Shown here in pieces: positions 1-5,786 of a stretch of 7,920 nt of DNA. Under the pieces are notes generated by a model, which worked only from the letters and a program-made list of their open reading frames with translations, made no database searches and was not told where the DNA came from. The stretch is taken from the NCBI GenBank assembly GCA_019309815.1, contig JAFDFO010000235.1:1-7920 (forward strand), in the 5' to 3' direction. The stretch is from Deltaproteobacteria bacterium (GTDB lineage Bacteria; Desulfobacterota; Desulfobacteria; Desulfobacterales; C00003060). Each line of letters begins with the position of its first letter. Position 1 is the first letter of the stretch. The translations under genes were made by a program, and so were the position numbers.

Positions 1-243
1 GCTCACAGCCTTTTGATCATTTATTCCCCTGTCTTTATGGTGCAGAGCCCTAGAGATCCAAATATGCTTCTTGGGATTGAAACAGAACGGGGGCAAATCG
101 TAAAAGAGGGCATCTGGGATGATAGAACCCAGGTAATAGGCTGAGGCATTCTTCCGGATGACTTGGGCCAATAGGGGCTGGTCGCCGCTCAATCGCTCTA
201 GCACATCGTGTGCGATTAATATGTGGGTTAGCTCTTTGGCCAT
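1..243 (-). CDS. Zinc-dependent phospholipase C-like protein, N-terminal part (partial)
   Basis: Reading leftwards from an ATG at 243, an open frame of 81 codons runs to base 1 without a stop, so the gene continues outside the window. It begins MAKELTHILIAHDVLERL and continues with AYYLGSIIPDALFYD (about residues 35-49) and a histidine-rich HIWISRALHHKD stretch (about 60-71). This pattern, with early histidines, a GxxxPD motif after a Tyr/Leu-Gly segment and then a His-His-x-Asp cluster, matches my recollection of the bacterial zinc-dependent phospholipase C-like family (Pfam Zn_dep_PLPC). The His and Asp residues would be metal-ligand candidates. The substrate cannot be inferred, and many members are uncharacterised. 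No strong Shine-Dalgarno precedes the ATG. The gene diverges from the transporter at 320. The family call rests on motif memory, but the coding nature is well supported by the conserved-looking sequence. Confidence 0.68.
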   Translation of the reverse strand, partial: MAKELTHILIAHDVLERLSGDQPLLAQVIRKNASAYYLGSIIPDALFYDLPPFCFNPKKHIWISRALHHKDRGINDQKAVS

Positions 244-269
244 AAATCTGTTTTAAGAGGTTATATAGG

Positions 270-299
270 ACTCGCAACCCGTAACTCGTAACTCGCAAC
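270..299. repeat. Short degenerate tandem repeat in the divergent spacer
   Basis: The 9-mer ACTCGCAAC occurs at 270-278 and again at 291-299, with GTAACTC-type units between them. The array fills about 40% of the 76-base spacer between the two divergent genes. A TATATA at 262-267 beside it could serve as a -10 box for either direction, but no convincing -35 was found. Confidence 0.6.
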
Positions 300-319
300 A
301 GGCAGTGCAGAAAGCTAAC

Positions 320-1605
320 ATGAAATCACGGGCCGGACCAGAGGGAAAAAGGGCCATATTTGCCTGGTGCATGTATGACTGGGCAAACTCAGCTTTCGCC
401 ACAACCATCTTGGCCGCTATCCTTCCGGTCTATTTTGCCTCACTGGCTTCTGGAACTTCACGACCACGGCAAGTTCGGTTTGGGCCTACGGGATATCTTT
501 CTCCCTCCTTGTGACCGCCCTGTCAGCTCCGATCCTTGGAGCCCTCGCCGATATTACCAGCTCAAAAAAAAGATTCCTTTTCTTTTTTACTTATGGCGGT
601 GTGGTTCTTACATCGCTCCTGTTCTTGGTGCAGGAAGGCGACTACTGGCTTTGTCTCATGCTATTCGTAGCAGCCAACATTGGATTTGCCGGCAGCGCGA
701 CCTTTTACAACGCCTTTTTGCCCGAGATAGCGGGTGCAAACAAAATGGATTCGGTCTCGGGGAGAGGATACGCCTATGGTTACATCGGCGGAGGACTTTT
801 GCTGGCAGTCCACGTCGTAATGATTACCTACCATGACACTTTTGGAATAGCGGACAAATCATTGAGCATACGGATAAGCCTTGCTTCCGTGGGAATATGG
901 TGGGGCTTTTTTGCAATTCCCCTTTTTATCTGGGTTCCCGAGATTGGGCGTTCACATCACAAACCCAAGGATTTTTCATACCTGTCGCACAGCTTTGGCC
1001 GCATTTACAGCACGGTAAGATCGTTTCGTCACTATCGGGACTTGATGTGGTTTCTTGGCGCCTTCCTTATCTACAACGATGGTATTCAGACTGTCATCGT
1101 CATGGCGGCGATCTTTGGCAAGACCGCCCTGGGCATTGATACAGGGACACTCATCGGCACGCTTCTCTTGACGCAGTTTGTTGCCTGGCCGGGGGCACTC
1201 GTCTTTGCGAGGCTGGCGGAGCGCATCGGATCCAAAAAATCGATCATGATAGCGTTGGTATTGTGGGTTGGTATTGTGACGTATGCTTATTTTTTAACAT
1301 CGGCGTTTGAATTCTGGATACTTGGCGGAACGGTAGGTCTTGTTCTGGGGGGCAGCCAGGCCATCAGCCGGTCCCTGTACGCACAGTTGATTCCTAAAGC
1401 GAGACCGGCTGAGTTCTTTGGCTTCTTTACGATCAGCGGAAAGTTTGCGTCTATCTTCGGCCCTCTGGTTTTTGGATTGATTACGGACCTCTCAGACAAC
1501 CCGCGCAATGCTATTGTTTCGCTGATCCTATTCTTTGTCGTAGGGATGGCGATGTTGGGTCTGGTGGACGTGAAAAGAGGAAAGCTTAAGGCTGTCGAGA
1601 GCTAG
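320..1605 (+). pseudogene. UMF1-family MFS transporter (Atg22-like), frameshifted
   Basis: This is a multi-pass inner-membrane transporter of the major facilitator superfamily, UMF1/Atg22-like branch; its substrate is unknown. From the ATG at 320 the protein opens with WCMYDWANSAFATTI (about residues 16-30), a signature I associate with this family, and continues through ILPVYFASLASG. That frame then runs to a stop at about 512. The homologous sequence resumes one frame over as NFTTTASSVWAYGIS (from 454) and continues to TAG at 1603-1605, with GALADITSSKKRF (the MFS loop after helix 2), GSATFYNAFLPEIA, RGYAYGYIGGG and a second-half loop ARLAERIGSKKS. Restoring one base between 453 and 454 gives a protein of about 428 residues, the usual family length. 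A GTG at 511 could start a 364-residue remnant lacking the first two helices, which is unlikely to transport. An alternative GTG start lies at 305. The lesion is either a true 1-base deletion or a sequencing error, because the rest of the frame shows no decay. Confidence 0.85.
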
Positions 1606-1650
1606 TGTTACCTCACATGCAACTGACAGAATTCCCAAAGATGATGTCAT

Positions 1651-1815
1651 AAATCCGAAATTCGAAGCACGAAATCCTAAACAAATCCGAATGACCAAAA
1701 TTCAAATGACCGAAACGGTTCACGGTTTAGAACATTAGAAAATTGCGGCATGCGCCTTGAGAACATTACGGGTTTTGGTCATTGTTTCGAATTTCGAATT
1801 TCGTGCTTCGAATTT
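1651..1815. repeat. Inverted-repeat element built of degenerate TTCGAATTT-type units
   Basis: An 18-bp arm at 1658-1675 (AAATTCGAAGCACGAAAT) is exactly complementary to 1798-1815. Inner arms also match: AATGACCAAAA at 1690-1700 pairs, with small differences, with TTTTGGTCATT at 1773-1783. The right arm contains GAATTTC twice in tandem. The whole could fold as a long interrupted hairpin with a loop of about 70 bases. It lies between the convergent ends of the transporter and oadG. No U-run follows the stem, so it is not a classic terminator, though it could block read-through or stabilise 3' ends. The form resembles a REP/MITE-like non-coding repeat. The remainder of the gene-free spacer (1606-1650 and 1816-1890) shows nothing else I recognise. 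Confidence 0.7.
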
Positions 1816-1890
1816 GGCGTCTTGTCGAATCAACCGTGATATCATCTATGGCTTGCAACTTATGGGACATGACACTATGGACCACCGACT

Positions 1891-2152
1891 TTAGTCGTTC
1901 CTTTCGTCCAGATAGAGGGTGAGGGCTATGGCAGCGACTTCTTCCGGGGTCAGGCCTTTTGAACCAGGCAACTCCTTGGACTCCTTCCTGGCATCCAGAC
2001 GGGCAAAAATCCTACCCGAGATCTGCATGACGATCTGAAGCATACCTACCCGAGATCTGCATGACGATCTGAAGCATACCGAGCACCACAAAAATGCCTA
2101 CAAACCGTATTACTAATGTGGAAAGCGCGTATCCCCAGTCTATCTGTTCCAT
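1891..2152 (-). pseudogene. oadG: OadG-like Na+-pump decarboxylase gamma subunit, disrupted by a 34-bp tandem duplication
   Basis: The gamma subunit is a small membrane-anchored protein that helps assemble the Na+-translocating decarboxylase complex with OadB. The ATG at 2152 opens MEQIDWGYALSTLVIRF, then a hydrophobic helix (about residues 9-31, including VGIFVVLGMLQIVM), then a charged segment and a C-terminal LTPEEVAAIALTLYLDE motif typical of these subunits. Removing one copy of the exact duplication at 2011-2078 gives a clean 75-residue protein ending at TAA 1891-1893. As written, translation runs into the second copy out of frame and stops at 2012-2014 after 46 residues, losing the C-terminal tail. 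The duplicated unit repeats the end of the membrane helix. An AAGAG Shine-Dalgarno-like sequence lies about 9 bases upstream of the ATG. It follows oadB on the same strand, 253 bases away. The family call is by size, topology and neighbour, because gamma subunits are poorly conserved. Confidence 0.72.
2011..2080. repeat. Exact 34-bp tandem duplication within oadG
   Basis: Bases 2011-2044 and 2045-2078 are identical, and the following CC (2079-2080) repeats the first two bases of the unit. The length of 34 is not a multiple of three, so it shifts the oadG frame. Unlike the degenerate arrays in the spacers, the copies show no mismatch, which implies a recent duplication or an assembly artefact. 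Confidence 0.95.
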
Positions 2153-2186
2153 AGTCAATAGCTCTTTGTTGGCAAAAGCCGGAATC

Positions 2187-2258
2187 GGCATAGCGCAAAG
2201 CGCAGAGCGCAGAGCGTAAAAGAAGAAACGCTATGCCCTATGCACCATGCGCTATGCC
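2187..2258. repeat. Palindromic GCGCAGA / CTATGC repeat cluster
   Basis: GGCATAGCGCA at 2187-2197 is exactly complementary to TGCGCTATGCC at 2248-2258. The left side contains tandem GCGCAGA units and the right side tandem CTATGC-type units, so each arm is itself a short degenerate array. It lies in the spacer between oadB and oadG and could form a stem in their shared transcript. Confidence 0.65.
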
Positions 2259-2264
2259 TTGTTA

Positions 2265-2279
2265 TTGCGCCTGGCGCAA
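2265..2279. other. Small perfect hairpin in the oadB-oadG spacer
   Basis: TTGCGC (2265-2270) and GCGCAA (2274-2279) flank CTG, giving a 6-bp stem with a 3-base loop. No U-run follows on either strand, so it is not a clear terminator. Confidence 0.45.
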
Positions 2280-2289
2280 AACATCCCCG

Positions 2290-2378
2290 AGTTCCGCATT
2301 CGCCTGGTTCCGCACTCCGCATTCTGCACTCCGCATTCTACATTCGTCTGGTTCCGCATTCCGCATTCGCCCGGTTCC
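2290..2378. repeat. Degenerate CCGCATT(C) tandem array
   Basis: Units of CCGCATTC and variants (CCGCACT, CTGCACT, CTACATTC) repeat through about 90 bases, punctuated by a longer GGTTCCG motif near 2307, 2350 and 2373. It is a direct array with no mirrored arm. It lies just after the oadB stop, inside the oadB-oadG spacer. No spacers of uniform length separate the units, so this is not a CRISPR array. Confidence 0.75.
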
Positions 2379-2405
2379 GTACTCAGATCTAGTACACTTT
2401 TTTAC

Positions 2406-3554
2406 CTAACCAAACATGGCAATAAACATGCCCGCCGCAGACGCACTACCAATCACTCCCGCAAGATTTGGCCCAATAGAATGCATGAGCAAGAAGTTGT
2501 GCGGATCCTCCTGTTGGCCCACCACCTGCGAGACACGCGCTGCCATGGGAACGGCTGAAACGCCTGCCGAACCGATGAGGGGATTCATCTTGTCCTTGAG
2601 AAAGAGGTTCATGATCTTGACCGTCAGGATTCCTCCCATGGTGCAAATAGCAAAATCCACCAGCCCAAAAGTGAAAATGAGCAATGGCTTGGCTGTGAGA
2701 AATTTCTCAGCTTGCATGGTGGCACCCACGGAGACGCCCAGAAATATGGTTACGATATTCATGAGGGAGCCTTGGGCCGATCCAGCCAGCCTGTCCACGA
2801 CACCGCTTTCCCGCATGAAGTTTCCCAACATAAACATCCCCATGAGAGGCGTTACTGCGGGAACCAGGAGTGCAATAACCGCCGTTACAATCAGGGGGAA
2901 GCACGTTTTTTCAACCTTCGACACGGGTCTCAGCTGCTTCATAATGATTTTTCGTTCTCTCTTGGAAGTGAGAAGCCTCATAATCGGGGGTTGAATGAGC
3001 GGGACCATGGCCATATACGAGTAAGCAGCCAGGGCGTTGGCTCCAAGGAGATGGGGTGCCAGCTTGGCGGTGAGGTAGATCGTGGTAGGTCCGTCAGCGC
3101 CCCCTATGATACCGACCGATGCGGCTTCCTTCAGGGTAAATCCACACAGGAGGACCCCTACGAAAGTGACAAATACCCCGAGTTGGGCTCCGGCCCCAAT
3201 AACCAGGGTTTTGGGGTTGGCAATAAGAGGACCGAAATCGGTCATGGCCCCGAGTCCCAGAAATATAAGACACGGGATGACCTCCCATTCTATGCCATAA
3301 TGATAAAAAATGTTGAAGAGCTCTCTTTTGCCGTGCTCGTCAAAACCCATGAGGGGGGTGAGGGGAAAGTTGACGACAAAGATTCCAAAACCGATGGGTA
3401 GGAGAAGCAAGGGCTCGTATTTTTTTGCTACGGCCAAGTAGATAAAGAAGAGGCCGATGCCCCACATGATCATGAGCTTGTAGTGAAGATTGAAAATCCC
3501 GGTTTGCGTATGCAGGATGTTTAGTAAGACGCCAACGAATCCGTCCCAAGTCAT
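2406..3554 (-). CDS. oadB: Sodium ion-translocating decarboxylase beta subunit
   Basis: This integral membrane subunit carries the Na+ channel of oxaloacetate, methylmalonyl-CoA or glutaconyl-CoA decarboxylases: it decarboxylates carboxybiotin and exports Na+. The 382-residue protein is complete and of normal length. It holds the family motif GGADGPTTIY at 151-160 and NPLIGSAGVSAVP at 324-336. Counting from Asp154, the residues known as functional in the Klebsiella OadB (D203, Y229, N373, G377, S382, R389) fall on D154, Y180, N324, G328, S333 and R340 here, all conserved with one constant offset of 49. Many hydrophobic helices flank these motifs. The ATG at 3554 is preceded by AAAGGA about 8-9 bases upstream, which supports this start. 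The likely partner OadG follows on the same strand, but no alpha or biotin-carrier subunit is present in the window, so the decarboxylated substrate cannot be told. Confidence 0.96.
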   Translation of the reverse strand: MTWDGFVGVLLNILHTQTGIFNLHYKLMIMWGIGLFFIYLAVAKKYEPLLLLPIGFGIFVVNFPLTPLMGFDEHGKRELFNIFYHYGIEWEVIPCLIFLGLGAMTDFGPLIANPKTLVIGAGAQLGVFVTFVGVLLCGFTLKEAASVGIIGGADGPTTIYLTAKLAPHLLGANALAAYSYMAMVPLIQPPIMRLLTSKRERKIIMKQLRPVSKVEKTCFPLIVTAVIALLVPAVTPLMGMFMLGNFMRESGVVDRLAGSAQGSLMNIVTIFLGVSVGATMQAEKFLTAKPLLIFTFGLVDFAICTMGGILTVKIMNLFLKDKMNPLIGSAGVSAVPMAARVSQVVGQQEDPHNFLLMHSIGPNLAGVIGSASAAGMFIAMFG

Positions 3555-3562
3555 ACCTGAAA

Positions 3563-3568
3563 TCCTTT
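3563..3568 (-). promoter_or_regulatory. Ribosome binding site of oadB
   Basis: On the minus strand AAAGGA precedes the ATG at 3554 with a spacing of about 8 bases, close to the ideal. It supports the chosen oadB start over the downstream in-frame methionines near residues 28-30. Confidence 0.6.
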
Positions 3569-3651
3569 AGGTCGCACGCCAAGAACAAATGACGCTGCAG
3601 AAGGCCTGATGTTCAAAACACCCTGGGCAGAGCCACAGAGTGTCGAGGCGG

Positions 3652-3680
3652 GATTTACCCGAAAACCGAGTAGAGGTCAA
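3652..3680 (-). promoter_or_regulatory. Candidate sigma-70 promoter for oadB
   Basis: On the minus strand TTGACC (3680-3675) and TAAATC (3657-3652) are separated by exactly 17 bases. The -35 matches five of six consensus bases and the -10 three of six. It lies about 100 bases upstream of the oadB ATG, in the 204-base gap after rng, and would give a leader of roughly 90 bases. It suggests that oadB is transcribed separately from rng. Confidence 0.42.
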
Positions 3681-3758
3681 GGAGATTCCAAAACCGAAAG
3701 CTGCCAGACCCCAGCTGATGCCGCGGTAACCCATGCGTTGGGAAGCATGAGCGCCGCA

Positions 3759-5246
3759 TTACTCCCGGACAATTCGACTTTCACCGGGTTGCATAACAGG
3801 GTCTCCCTCTATGGTGATCTTCAGATTTCGTTCCACCTCCATGTCCAAGATTTCCTTGCGCTTCCTGTTCAGTAAGTAACTGGCCACCTTGATTGGAACA
3901 ATTCCTTTTACTTCCGTGATATTTTCATTAGGGGTTTCCGAGCGGAGCCGTCGCAGAAATTCGAGCGCGAGTCTCTCGGCGGAGGGCACAAGACCTTTTC
4001 CTTGACAATGCGGGCACGGCATAAAGCTACCATACTCCACGGACGCGGCAATCCTTTGTCGGGCCATTTCCATGAGACCAAACTTGGAGATTCGTCCCAG
4101 GTTGATTCGGGCTTTGTCCAACTTAGTATGCTGTCTCATGGCCTTTTCCACGGACGAAATATGTTTTCGTTCGCGCATATCAATGAAATCCACGACTATG
4201 AGGCCACCCAAATCCCGGAGGCGAAGTTGACTGGAAATCTCTGCCGCTGCTTCCATGTTGATCGCGAATGCGGTTTCTTCCATAGACCCTTTGCGTGTGG
4301 CTTTGCCGGAATTGACATCAACAGAGACTAATGCCTCTGTCGGACTAATGACGATGTGGCCCCCTGATTTTAGAGGCACTTTGCTGGCGAAGATGGAGGC
4401 AATTTGGTCCTCGATCTTATTCCTGCTGAAGATCGGTTGTGGGTCTTTGTATAGCTTAACGGTTTTTGTGTGTCTGGGAGATATGATGCGCATGAAATCC
4501 TTCACATCCCGGAAGACGTCCTTGTCGTCTATGAGAACCTCCGTGACATCCGTGGAAAAATGATCACGGATGACCCGAATGGCCAGGTGACGTTCCTTAT
4601 AAATGATGGAAGGGGCAGGGCTGGGGATGCCCTGTTTCTTGATATTCTTCCAGAGACGTTGGAGGTAATGGATGTCTTTGGAAATGTCACGTTTTTTGTG
4701 GTGCTCACCCGCTGTACGAACAATGGTGCTGAAACCTTCCGGGACCTTTAGAGAGTCGATGACGTCTTTTAAACGCTGTCTCTCTCGTTCATCTTCGATT
4801 TTTCTCGAAATCCCGGAGGTTTTCCCGCCCGGCATCAATACAACATAACGCCCGGCCAAAGAAATGTAAGTGGTGAGCAAAGCCCCCTTTTTCAGGATCG
4901 GCTCTTTTATCACCTGAACCAGGAGCTCTTGCCCGCGCTGAATGAGGTGCTTGATACCACGAGCCCTTTTCTCGTCAGTTCCAGGCTTGTCAATATAGTA
5001 GTCGCTGTGGATATCATCTTGCTGCAAGAAGCCGTTTCTTTCCGCACCGTAGTCAATGAAGGCCGCTTGCAAGCTTGGCTCCACTCCCACCACCACTCCT
5101 TTGTAAATGTTTCCCCGGGTGATTTCACCAGCTGCGGTCTCGATGCTGAAGTTCTCAAGGCGGCCCCCTTTTACAAGGGCAATCCGGCATTCTTCGGGAT
5201 CAACCGCATTGATAACGATCTTATTTGATTCTTTTTTTTGTGTCAT
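3759..5246 (-). CDS. rng: Ribonuclease G (RNase E/G family)
   Basis: This cytoplasmic endoribonuclease cuts single-stranded, AU-rich RNA and matures rRNA and mRNA ends. From the ATG at 5246 (MTQKKESNK) the protein is 495 residues, the usual RNase G length. The N-terminal RNase H-like and S1 part carries GNIYKGVVVGVEPSLQAAF (about 45-63). The catalytic DNase I-like domain holds VSVDVNSG with D310 and VVDFIDM with D353, matching the two Mg2+-binding aspartates of E. coli RNase E (D303, D346). The Zn-link cysteine motif CPHCQGKG is at 411-418. There is no long C-terminal scaffold, so it is RNase G-like rather than full RNase E. The frame is open up to an ATG at 5318, but the extra 24 residues do not resemble the family start and overlap a repeat end, so 5246 is preferred. 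A weak GGA lies about 5 bases upstream. It diverges from the activase, and oadB follows 204 bases downstream. Confidence 0.95.
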   Translation of the reverse strand: MTQKKESNKIVINAVDPEECRIALVKGGRLENFSIETAAGEITRGNIYKGVVVGVEPSLQAAFIDYGAERNGFLQQDDIHSDYYIDKPGTDEKRARGIKHLIQRGQELLVQVIKEPILKKGALLTTYISLAGRYVVLMPGGKTSGISRKIEDERERQRLKDVIDSLKVPEGFSTIVRTAGEHHKKRDISKDIHYLQRLWKNIKKQGIPSPAPSIIYKERHLAIRVIRDHFSTDVTEVLIDDKDVFRDVKDFMRIISPRHTKTVKLYKDPQPIFSRNKIEDQIASIFASKVPLKSGGHIVISPTEALVSVDVNSGKATRKGSMEETAFAINMEAAAEISSQLRLRDLGGLIVVDFIDMRERKHISSVEKAMRQHTKLDKARINLGRISKFGLMEMARQRIAASVEYGSFMPCPHCQGKGLVPSAERLALEFLRRLRSETPNENITEVKGIVPIKVASYLLNRKRKEILDMEVERNLKITIEGDPVMQPGESRIVRE

Positions 5247-5370
5247 TGTGTCCGGGGGCGTTTGGAAGAAATGAGCGGCTCCTGTATGGACCAGTTGTTC
5301 ATCAAAACTACAAGCCATCTCAAAAATCCCAATCAGGCTTCAGGGCCGAGACGGCAGACTAATTCCGAAG

Positions 5371-5467
5371 TGTTGGAGTACTGGAGTATTGGAGTGTTGG
5401 TTATGAAAAAAGCAGTTGTTCTTTCGTTCTTTTCCAGTACTCCATTACTCCACCACTCCATTACTCC
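5371..5467. repeat. Mirrored tandem repeat (TGGAGTA units and their complement)
   Basis: Bases 5371-5400 hold TGGAGTA-type units in tandem. Bases 5433-5467 hold the complementary TCCATTACTCC-type units. The 12-mer TGGAGTACTGGA at 5374-5385 pairs perfectly with 5433-5444. A 32-base non-repeat centre rich in A and T runs (5401-5432) would form the core of the loop. It lies inside the possible element 5315-5684. Confidence 0.75.
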
Positions 5468-5546
5468 CGCTCTTTGAGGCTTGCCGACTGGACTACCAAG
5501 CCTTAAATGTGTTTTTGAGATAGGTTCTAGTAGTAATCTTACGTAT

Positions 5547-5648
5547 AGACCTTACGCTGGAATTTATTCTGCGGCGGGATTGCGAAACCGTTTAAGGTCT
5601 TTAAGTTCATCCCGCTTACAGCGGGACTCCCTTTTTTCGCTGTCCCGC
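5547..5648 (+). other. Cluster of competing GC-rich hairpins (attenuator-like)
   Basis: Four arms can pair in alternative ways: GCGGGAT (5574-5580) with ATCCCGC (5609-5615); CCCGCT (5611-5616) with AGCGGG (5620-5625), loop TAC; and GCGGGAC (5621-5627) with GTCCCGC (5642-5648). AGACCTTA (5547-5554) also pairs with TAAGGTCT (5593-5600). The central hairpin 5611-5625 is followed, six bases later, by TTTTTT (5632-5637), giving a weak terminator-like form on the plus strand. The candidate activase promoter lies downstream of it, so a role in that gene is not established. The structure may instead be part of a repeat element. Confidence 0.4.
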
Positions 5649-5714
5649 GCCTTGCCCTGAGCCCTGACCCACATTTTGAGATGGATTATAGTTTAATGTA
5701 TGCGGCTATATTCC

Positions 5715-5742
5715 TTGACAGACAAGGCTTGGAAAAGATAAG
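5715..5742 (+). promoter_or_regulatory. Candidate sigma-70 promoter of the activase gene
   Basis: A perfect -35 TTGACA (5715-5720) is followed after 16 bases by GATAAG (5737-5742), four of six matches to TATAAT. The expected start of transcription near 5749 gives a leader of about 40 bases before the ATG at 5787. It lies just outside the right end of the possible mobile element. Confidence 0.5.
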
Positions 5743-5786
5743 GAAGGCCTTTAAATCCTACTGATCACACAACATCATCAGAAACC

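Larger units (their letters stand above)
5315..5684. mobile_element. Possible MITE-like element with related terminal motifs
   Basis: The left end CCATCTCAAAA (5315-5325) is exactly complementary to the right end 5674-5684, and the match extends imperfectly inwards to about 30 bases (CAGG...CAGGG against the right-arm complement). A third, inverted copy of the end motif lies inside at 5498-5523 (TTTTTGAGAT, with AAGCCT complementary to AGGCTT at 5335-5340), so a 210-base sub-element 5315-5524 can also be drawn. No transposase or coding frame is recognisable and no target-site duplication was found. The element sits between the divergent rng and activase genes. The mobile nature is inferred from the inverted ends and the non-coding interior. 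Confidence 0.42.

Noticed and set aside
50..298. Minus-strand 82-codon open frame at the left edge
   Set aside because: Its protein is Pro/Arg/Cys-rich without recognisable motifs, and it overlaps the PLC-like frame, which has clear conserved motifs.
305..319. GTG start five codons upstream for the transporter
   Set aside because: The ATG at 320 is simpler and is closer to the conserved start. Neither has a strong ribosome site, so the choice is only a preference.
440..515. Programmed -1 frameshift in the transporter
   Set aside because: No slippery heptamer, downstream pseudoknot or stimulatory ribosome site is visible near 440-460; a one-base deletion or sequencing error explains it better.
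2290..2378. CRISPR-like array
   Set aside because: The units are 6-9 bases, degenerate and contiguous; there are no 25-40-base repeats, no uniform spacers and no cas genes.
2379..2404. Plus-strand terminator: GTACT...AGTAC stem followed by a T-run
   Set aside because: The stem is only 5 bp and AT-rich, and no plus-strand gene ends here; on the oadB strand the run is of A, before the stem.
2247..2558. Plus-strand frame starting in the CCGCATTC array
   Set aside because: Half of it translates the repeat array (repeated Pro-His-Ser) and the rest is antisense to oadB.
2416..2994. Plus-strand open frame of 192 codons, with others up to 229 codons (2712-3401)
   Set aside because: They lie antisense to oadB, whose functional residues are all conserved; their translations show only the composition expected of an antisense shadow.
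3609..3875. Plus-strand frame of 88 codons between oadB and rng
   Set aside because: It overlaps the conserved 3' end of rng antisense and has no family-like sequence; the true gap 3555-3758 shows only the candidate promoter and the oadB ribosome site.
5247..5318. N-terminal extension of RNase G to the ATG at 5318
   Set aside because: The 24 extra residues do not match the family start, and the upstream ATG falls within the end of a repeat element; the family-like sequence begins just after the ATG at 5246.
5238..5477. Plus-strand frame of 79 codons in the rng upstream spacer
   Set aside because: It translates the mirrored tandem repeats and part of the antisense of rng; there is no ribosome site and no motif.
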